From the NCBI GenBank assembly GCA_017428765.1, contig JAFRQF010000018.1, positions 1 through 55,839 on the forward strand: 55,839 nucleotides of DNA, read 5' to 3'. Position 1 is the first letter of the stretch, and every line of letters starts with the position of its first letter. The position numbers and the translations under genes are program-made. The notes below the pieces were generated by a model. The model did no database searches. It had not been told where the DNA came from and saw nothing but the letters and a program-made list of their open reading frames with translations. Source of the DNA: Erysipelotrichaceae bacterium. GTDB taxonomy: Bacteria; Bacillota_I; Bacilli_A; Erysipelotrichales; Erysipelotrichaceae. Of this stretch, positions 50,927 to 55,839 are shown piece after piece.

Positions 50927-50969
50927 TTGAAAGGATTTCAAGCCGATTATAAAAATGTAGCATGCTACA
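50927..50969 (+). promoter_or_regulatory. Promoter and operator of the first MarR gene
   Basis: TTGAAA (50927-50932) and TATAAA (50948-50953) are spaced by 15 nt. The perfect 14-bp palindrome TGTAGCATGCTACA lies at 50956-50969, just after the -10. The same motif occurs twice before the second MarR gene, so it is the likely MarR operator. AAAGGAG then precedes the ATG at 50999. Confidence 0.75.
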
Positions 50970-50998
50970 ATATATATGACTTGAAAGGAGATGAAGCG

Positions 50999-51433
50999 AT
51001 GAGTAAAGAGACGAGTGTCGGATTTCTGATCCATAAGATCGAAAACCGCATGAAGGCAAGGATCGATGCCCAGTTCAGCATCCATAATCTCACTTTTTCG
51101 CAATCCCAGGTCCTGTTCCAGCTGAAGAAACATGACGGCTGCCTGAGTCAGAAACAGCTGCAGGATCTTCTCAATGTCTCGCATCCGACGATGGTCGGGC
51201 TGATCAAGAGACTGGAAGCCAACGGATATGTGAAGACTTCCCTTGATGAAAAGGACAGGCGGAACAAGATCGTTTCCGTCACAAAGGAAGCGATACAGTT
51301 TTATAAGGATATGGATGAATCCCGCATCAGGAACAATAAGGATATGCTGAAGGGACTGAATAAAGAAGAAGAAAGAGAGCTGATCCGTTTCTTACAAACG
51401 GTGTACGCAAATCTGGAGGAACGCGAATGCTGA
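50999..51433 (+). CDS. MarR-family regulator (first copy)
   Basis: A 144-residue winged-helix regulator: 'LTFSQSQVLFQLKKHDGCLS', 'LNVSHPTMVGLIKRLEANGY' (recognition helix) and 'DEKDRRNKIVSVTKEA' (wing). The ATG at 50999 has AAAGGAG 7 nt away. It sits upstream of an exporter gene that has been truncated, and its promoter carries the TGTAGCATGCTACA operator. It probably represses its own operon and may also bind the operators of the second copy. Ligand unknown; MarR proteins usually sense small phenols or drugs. Confidence 0.85.
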   Translation: MSKETSVGFLIHKIENRMKARIDAQFSIHNLTFSQSQVLFQLKKHDGCLSQKQLQDLLNVSHPTMVGLIKRLEANGYVKTSLDEKDRRNKIVSVTKEAIQFYKDMDESRIRNNKDMLKGLNKEEERELIRFLQTVYANLEEREC

Positions 51434-51864
51434 AGATACTGATCGACAAGATAGGCGAATATAAGAAGGAAACGATACTCACACCGCTGTTCATGGTGGG
51501 AGAAGTCGCTTTGGAATGCATCATCCCGACCGTCATGACGATGCTGATCGACGAAATGACGGGAGAAAGTCTGATGCCGGTCATCAAGTACGGCAGCATC
51601 CTTCTCATACTGGCTCTGTTCTCACTTCTTTGCGGGGCAAGTTCCGCAAGACACGGTGCGAAGGCTTCGACCGGTTTTGCCAAGAACCTCAGGAAGGACC
51701 TCTTCTACAAGGTCCAGGAATTCTCCTTGTTCCCGAGAGATCTTTTCGAGAAAAATAGACGATCGGTAAAAATAGAAGGAATCGATCTTAAGAAGACCGC
51801 AGCCTTGAAAGCCGCGGTCTTTTCGTATGGCGAAGATATATCGCTTATCAGTGATCGGACTTAG
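51427..51864 (+). pseudogene. Truncated ABC exporter gene, N-terminal fragment only
   Basis: The first ~100 codons (to base 51728) are about 95% identical at the nucleotide level, by eye, to the start of the intact exporter gene at 53243. After 'KVQEFS' the sequence is unrelated and stops at 51862-51864. The fragment contains only the first two membrane helices of a 578-residue exporter and no ATPase domain, so it cannot pump. It overlaps the MarR gene by 7 nt, like the intact copy. It is the damaged remnant of the duplicated MarR-ABC module. Confidence 0.75.
51793..51821. terminator. Hairpin between the truncated exporter and the minus-strand lipoprotein
   Basis: AAGACCGC (51793-51800) pairs with GCGGTCTT (51814-51821), and the plus side continues TTCG. 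It lies between convergent genes and can serve either. Confidence 0.5.
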
Positions 51865-52570
51865 TGAAATAGAATGTTTCGACCGTGTTGTAATAAGGAA
51901 GTTCATCGATCGTATGAACGCCTTCCCAGTCAAAAGCGGTATCCGCCACGTTGGTATCTTCATCCGCATAGCGGACGACGAAGACCGTTCCGTCATAATC
52001 CTGCGGACAAAGAACCATCAGTTCGACGATCAGCTGCGGCCACTTGTTGGTCATTTGCATCGCATAGGCGATCTTGTATTCTTTGTCTTCGTAAGTGACG
52101 TTCACTCCGGATTCGATAAGTACCGAATCGTCGGACTCCAGGATACCGGGCTGTTCGTTGGTCGTATCGAAGCAGGTGCCGGTATAACGGTCAAACGCAA
52201 ACTCTCTGGTCCGGATCATGCCGCCGGGCGAATCCGAGACATCGTAGACGATCGTCGCAATGACTCTCTTATAGCCTTCGCTGTCCGAAGGCTCCTCGGT
52301 GATGTTACATGAGGCATGCATCGGGAAAGTCCCCTTTTCCGCCCACGCTGTGTATTCGAAATCACCTTGCGGGGTGATGACCAGCTGCTGTTCCTCGAGA
52401 AATGTTCTGTCTTGCGGTATCTCTACCTCTTCGCTGATAGTTTCTTCGGCAGGCTTGGAAGTTTCAGGTGTCACTTCCACAGACACAGCTGTGCTCTCAT
52501 CCGGTTTCGGACTGCTGCAGCCCGCAAGGATCAGACACAGCAGAATACATATGAGCTTTTTATAAACCAT
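51848..52570 (-). CDS. Lipoprotein of unknown function
   Basis: A 240-residue lipoprotein: signal ending 'LILAGC' (Cys18), a Thr/Glu/Pro-rich linker, and a domain with 'VIATIVYDVSDSPGGMIRTR', 'EFAFDRYTGTCFDTTNE', 'YAMQMTNKWPQLIVELMV'. It lies in inverted orientation between the two copies of the MarR-ABC module, where the duplicated gene is broken, so its insertion or an inversion may mark the event that truncated the first copy. No family is recognised. Confidence 0.65.
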   Translation of the reverse strand: MVYKKLICILLCLILAGCSSPKPDESTAVSVEVTPETSKPAEETISEEVEIPQDRTFLEEQQLVITPQGDFEYTAWAEKGTFPMHASCNITEEPSDSEGYKRVIATIVYDVSDSPGGMIRTREFAFDRYTGTCFDTTNEQPGILESDDSVLIESGVNVTYEDKEYKIAYAMQMTNKWPQLIVELMVLCPQDYDGTVFVVRYADEDTNVADTAFDWEGVHTIDELPYYNTVETFYFTKSDH

Positions 52571-52734
52571 ATTCCTATATCTCCCTACATGTCTATTGTA
52601 GTATTTTTACTGTCAGAAAAGCAGTATGGGATAGTATATGATGTTTCATCCGGGAGCGGACATCATAAAAGGGATTCTGTTGCCTGTCAGAAAACGGGAG
52701 TTGTTTTTTACAACGATTTTGGATAGAAGACTTA

Positions 52735-52790
52735 TTGACAGGCGTGTTCTTACGTATTAAAATGTAGCATGTTACATGTAGTATGCTACA
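52735..52790 (+). promoter_or_regulatory. Promoter with tandem MarR operators, second module
   Basis: TTGACA (52735-52740), 17 nt, TAAAAT (52758-52763) is a near-ideal promoter. Two abutting 14-mers follow: TGTAGCATGTTACA (52763-52776, one mismatch) and TGTAGTATGCTACA (52777-52790). The first overlaps the -10 element. They match the palindrome before the first marR gene, so both regulators could act on both promoters. Confidence 0.8.
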
Positions 52791-52803
52791 GAAAGGAGAG
52801 CTT

Positions 52804-53265
52804 ATGAAGGATGATCACAGTATCGGCTTTCTCATCCATCGCATCGAAAACAGGATGAAAGCCAATATCGACGCGAGATTCAAGGATCACGACCTGACCT
52901 TCTCCCAGTCACAGGTACTTTTCCAGCTCAAGCACAACGACGGCCAGCTGTCGCAGAAGCAGCTGCAGGATCTGTGCAACGTCTCGCATCCGACGATGGT
53001 CGGTCTGATACAGCGATTGGAGTCGAACGGCTTCGTGACGACAAGGACAGACGAAAACGACAAGCGCGTCAAGATCGTTGCGATCACGGATAAAGCGAGA
53101 AGTTTTTATAAAGATATGGAAGAATCGAGAGAGTTTTCCCGAAAGCGGATGTTGAAAGGTTTGGACGATAAACAGATCGAAGAGTTTTATTCTCTGCTTG
53201 AGAAAGTATATGAGAATATCGAAGATCTCAAAGGAGGAAAAAATGATCAAGATACTGATCGATAA
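52804..53265 (+). CDS. MarR-family regulator (second copy)
   Basis: A 153-residue MarR regulator, roughly 60% identical (by eye) to the copy at 50999. Winged helix 'CNVSHPTMVGLIQRLESNGF' and wing 'DENDKRVKIVAITDKA'. The ATG at 52804 has AAAGGAG 6 nt away; the in-frame ATG at 52783 lies within the operator and is unlikely. Its 3' end overlaps the start of the exporter gene by 23 nt. Probably a self-repressor that induces the pump when its ligand is present. Confidence 0.85.
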   Translation: MKDDHSIGFLIHRIENRMKANIDARFKDHDLTFSQSQVLFQLKHNDGQLSQKQLQDLCNVSHPTMVGLIQRLESNGFVTTRTDENDKRVKIVAITDKARSFYKDMEESREFSRKRMLKGLDDKQIEEFYSLLEKVYENIEDLKGGKNDQDTDR

Positions 53266-54979
53266 GATAGGCGAATATAAGAAGGAAACGATCCTGACGC
53301 CGCTGTTCATGGTGGGAGAAGTCGCTTTGGAATGCATCATTCCGACCGTCATGGCGATGCTGATCGACGAGATGACCGGAGAAAGTCTGATGCCGGTCAT
53401 CAAGTACGGCAGCATCCTTCTCATACTGGCTCTGTTCTCGCTTCTTTGCGGGGCAAGTTCCGCAAGACACGGTGCGAAGGCTTCGACCGGTTTTGCCAAG
53501 AACCTCAGAAAAGATCTCTTCTACAAGGTCCAGGAATTCTCCTTTGAAGATATCGACCATTTCTCGACCTCGTCACTGGTCACCCGTATGACCAACGACG
53601 TATCGCAGATACAGATGGCCTTTCAGATGCTGATACGAATGGCAGTTCGTACGCCATTGATGCTGATCTTTTCGGTCATCATGGCCCTTCGTCTCAATGT
53701 CAGGATGGCGATGATCTTCTTTGCCATCATCCCGGTCTTAGGCATCGGACTCTATGTGATCTTCCAGACGGCCCATCCGATCTTCAAGAGGATCTTCAAG
53801 AAATACGATGCCCTCAACAATTCCGTCCAGGAAAACGTTGCCGGTATCCGTGTCGTCAAATCTTTCGTCAGGGAAGACTATGAGATCGAAAAGTTCAACA
53901 GAGCTTCCGAAGAAGTCAGAAGCGACTTCACAAGGGCCGAAAGGATACTGGCTTTCAACAATCCGTTACAGATCTTATGCATCAAGACAGCCAAGGAACT
54001 CATCTGCTGGTTCGGTGCACTGATGATCATCAATTCCGCCGGTTCGGCACTCTCGACCGGTCAGCTGTCTTCTTTGATCAGCTATGGCGTACAGATCCTG
54101 GTGGCCATGATGATGCTGTCGATGGTCTTCATCCAGATCTCCTTCTCTACGGAAGCTGCCAGCCGTATCTGCGAAGTGCTGACCCACGAGCCGAAACTCG
54201 TCTCACCGAAAGACGGTGTAAAGGAAGTCAAAGACGGAAGCATCCTCTTCGATCACGTCACCTTCCGCTATGATCCGCATTCCAAGAGGCGTGCACTGGC
54301 CGATATCAACCTGGACATCAAGTCGGGACAGACGATCGGCATCATCGGTTCCACCGGTTCTTCCAAGACGACCCTGATCCAGCTGATCAGCCGTCTCTAC
54401 GACGTCTCGGAAGGAAGTGTAAAGGTGGGCGGCGTCGATGTCAGAGACTATGATCTCGATGCCTTGCGCAACGAAGTCGCCGTCGTCTTGCAGAAAAACG
54501 TACTGTTCTCCGGTTCCATCAAAGAGAACCTCAGATGGGGCAACAAGGAAGCGAGCGACGAAGAGCTCATCCGTGTATGCAAACTGGCACAGGCCGATGA
54601 ATTCATCGAGCAGATGCCGGATAAATATGACACCATCCTGACGCAGGGTGCCACCAATGTCTCCGGCGGTCAGAAACAGAGATTATGTATCGCCAGAGCC
54701 TTACTGAAAAAACCGAAGATCCTCATCCTGGACGATTCGACCAGTGCGGTCGATACCAGGACGGATGCCCTGATACGAAAGGCCTTCCGTGAAGAGATCC
54801 CGGAGACCACCAAGATCATCATCGCCCAGAGAGTTTCATCCATCGAAGATGCCGACCAGATCATCGTGCTGGATTCCGGCAAGATCGTAGAAAAAGGCGA
54901 TCATGAGACATTGATGAAACATAACGGGATCTACAGAGAGATCTATGATTCACAAACCAAAGGAAAGGAGGAAGACTGA
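53243..54979 (+). CDS. Heterodimeric ABC exporter subunit, TM287/BmrC-like (degenerate-site half)
   Basis: A 578-residue fused permease-ATPase. About 320 residues with six helices come first. The ATPase follows with Walker A 'GSTGSSKTT' (369-377), signature 'NVSGGQKQR' and Walker B 'ILILDDSTSAVD'. Asp in place of the catalytic Glu after Walker B is the mark of the non-hydrolysing site in heterodimeric exporters such as TM287/288 and BmrC. The ATG at 53243 has AGGAGG 5 nt away. The partner subunit follows with a TGATG overlap. The pair likely exports drugs or peptides. Confidence 0.85.
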   Translation: MIKILIDKIGEYKKETILTPLFMVGEVALECIIPTVMAMLIDEMTGESLMPVIKYGSILLILALFSLLCGASSARHGAKASTGFAKNLRKDLFYKVQEFSFEDIDHFSTSSLVTRMTNDVSQIQMAFQMLIRMAVRTPLMLIFSVIMALRLNVRMAMIFFAIIPVLGIGLYVIFQTAHPIFKRIFKKYDALNNSVQENVAGIRVVKSFVREDYEIEKFNRASEEVRSDFTRAERILAFNNPLQILCIKTAKELICWFGALMIINSAGSALSTGQLSSLISYGVQILVAMMMLSMVFIQISFSTEAASRICEVLTHEPKLVSPKDGVKEVKDGSILFDHVTFRYDPHSKRRALADINLDIKSGQTIGIIGSTGSSKTTLIQLISRLYDVSEGSVKVGGVDVRDYDLDALRNEVAVVLQKNVLFSGSIKENLRWGNKEASDEELIRVCKLAQADEFIEQMPDKYDTILTQGATNVSGGQKQRLCIARALLKKPKILILDDSTSAVDTRTDALIRKAFREEIPETTKIIIAQRVSSIEDADQIIVLDSGKIVEKGDHETLMKHNGIYREIYDSQTKGKEED

Positions 54980-55839
54980 TGCCGCCGCACAATCGAGTCG
55001 TTACGAACAAGAAGATCGATATGAAGTCTTTGCGAAGACTCATAGCGTATGTCTACAGGCTTTTCTCCTTCCGTCTGTTCATCGTCGCCATATGCATCAT
55101 CATATCGGCGGTCTCCAACGTCATCGTCAATGCCTTCATGGCAGACCTGATCGATAAGATCATCCTGCCGGGCATGAACAACGGATTACAGAGCGTCTAT
55201 AAGGATCTGGTAAGGATCATCACGATCATGATCGTATTCGATGTTTTAGGTCTTTTATCGACGACCATCTATCCGCAGATCATGGCAAGAGTCGGCCAGG
55301 GAACGATCAAATCGTTAAGAGACGATATGTTCGACAATATGGAGACGCTGCCGATCCGCTACTTCGATTCCCATACCCATGGCGAGATCATGTCGGCCTA
55401 CACCAACGACGTCGATACGATCCGCATGCTGGTGGGACAGTCTTTGCCTCAGTTATTACAGTCGATCATGTCGATCTCGGCGATCTTATTCTCGATGTTC
55501 CGCTACTCTTTGTGGCTGACGATCGTGGTCGCCTTAGTGATCGGTGTGATGTTTAAGATCACCGGTTCCTTTGGCGGACGCAGCGCAAAGTTCATGGTCG
55601 CCCAGCAGAAGTCTCTGGCAAAAGAAGAAGGCTTCATTGAAGAGATGATGGAAGGCATGAAGGTCGTCAAGGTCTTCACCCATGAAGAAGAAGCCAAGAA
55701 GAAATTCGACGAAGTCAACGATCAGCTCTTCGATGATTCCAACCGTGCCAATGCCAACGCCAATATGCTGATGCCGATCCTGGCCAACGTGGGAAACATC
55801 ATGTATGTACTCTTAGCGATCGTCGGCGGATTATTGGTC
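54979..55839 (+). CDS. Heterodimeric ABC exporter partner subunit, 5' part only
   Basis: The window ends inside the gene; 287 codons are visible. They cover an N-terminal tail and the transmembrane domain: 'FIVAICIIISAVSNVIVNAF', 'MFDNMETLPIRYFDSHTHGE', 'IMSAYTNDVDTIRMLVGQS' and 'VKVFTHEEEAKKKFDEVND', the standard exporter coupling regions. The ATG overlaps the previous stop (TGATG), with GGAGGAAG before it. The missing 3' part should contain the ATPase with the active Glu that completes the heterodimer. Confidence 0.85.
   Translation, partial: MPPHNRVVTNKKIDMKSLRRLIAYVYRLFSFRLFIVAICIIISAVSNVIVNAFMADLIDKIILPGMNNGLQSVYKDLVRIITIMIVFDVLGLLSTTIYPQIMARVGQGTIKSLRDDMFDNMETLPIRYFDSHTHGEIMSAYTNDVDTIRMLVGQSLPQLLQSIMSISAILFSMFRYSLWLTIVVALVIGVMFKITGSFGGRSAKFMVAQQKSLAKEEGFIEEMMEGMKVVKVFTHEEEAKKKFDEVNDQLFDDSNRANANANMLMPILANVGNIMYVLLAIVGGLLV

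Noticed and set aside
51729..51864. Last ~45 codons of the truncated exporter frame as a new protein domain
   Set aside because: The sequence after the break has no resemblance to the intact copy and overlaps a hairpin and the convergent lipoprotein gene; it is accidental coding.

Overview
The window looks like the chromosome of an anaerobic, host-associated low-to-mid-GC Firmicute; an Erysipelotrichia- or Clostridia-like gut organism is my best guess. The reasons are strong AGGAGG-type ribosome binding sites, many short lipoproteins with LxGC lipoboxes, an oxygen-sensitive glycyl-radical enzyme, PadR/DUF2812, TetR, MarR and GntR regulators, heterodimeric ABC exporters, and a large sugar and Amadori-product gene content. 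No rRNA, tRNA, CRISPR array or intact mobile element was seen. Taxonomy is inference only.

Layout. 0.2-2.3 kb is a decayed junction: a tyrosine-recombinase tail runs into the tail of an ABC sugar permease, followed by an intact orphan substrate-binding lipoprotein. 2.5-7.1 kb has an MFS exporter, a double-domain alpha/beta hydrolase and a TetR-CPBP protease operon. 7.2-12.4 kb has a tiny membrane ORF, a J-domain/TPR protein and its HscC-like Hsp70. 12.5-15.2 kb (minus strand) has a small membrane ORF, a DUF2812-PadR pair with a clear double operator, an Ig-like protein and a beta-propeller lipoprotein. 15.3-17.9 kb has a YjjI-type glycyl-radical enzyme, its YjjW activase and a 50-residue membrane protein. 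17.9-26.9 kb has hydrolases, an ABC-2 exporter, two unknown cytosolic proteins and a lipoprotein. 27-30.2 kb (minus) has adenine deaminase and a phosphodiester-glycosidase-family protein. 30.3-34 kb is a sugar operon (HAD, L-xylulose-type kinase, ribulose-phosphate-3-epimerase fold, AraD-type epimerase) predicted to turn L-xylulose into D-xylulose 5-phosphate. 34-37.1 kb (minus) has an FGGY kinase and a YtcJ-type amidohydrolase.

37.4-47.8 kb is the centrepiece, an enlarged fructoselysine/psicoselysine (frl) locus. It holds an FrlA-type permease, two FrlD-type kinases, an FrlB-type deglycase, two FrlC-type epimerases and two GntR regulators, interleaved with an esterase, a BtpA-family TIM barrel, a metal amidohydrolase and a YjbQ protein that are not part of the classical pathway. 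An intrinsic terminator splits the main operon into a classical frl half and an unusual half. This is the best candidate here for an undescribed catabolic route. 47.9-50.9 kb has two lipoproteins around an IolC-like kinase. 51-55.8 kb contains a duplicated MarR-ABC exporter module whose first ABC gene is truncated; the last exporter gene runs off the window.

How the parts work together: several small transcription units take up and phosphorylate unusual sugars (Amadori products, L-xylulose, an unknown FGGY substrate) and feed them into glycolysis and the pentose phosphate pathway, alongside self-regulated efflux pumps with visible operators.
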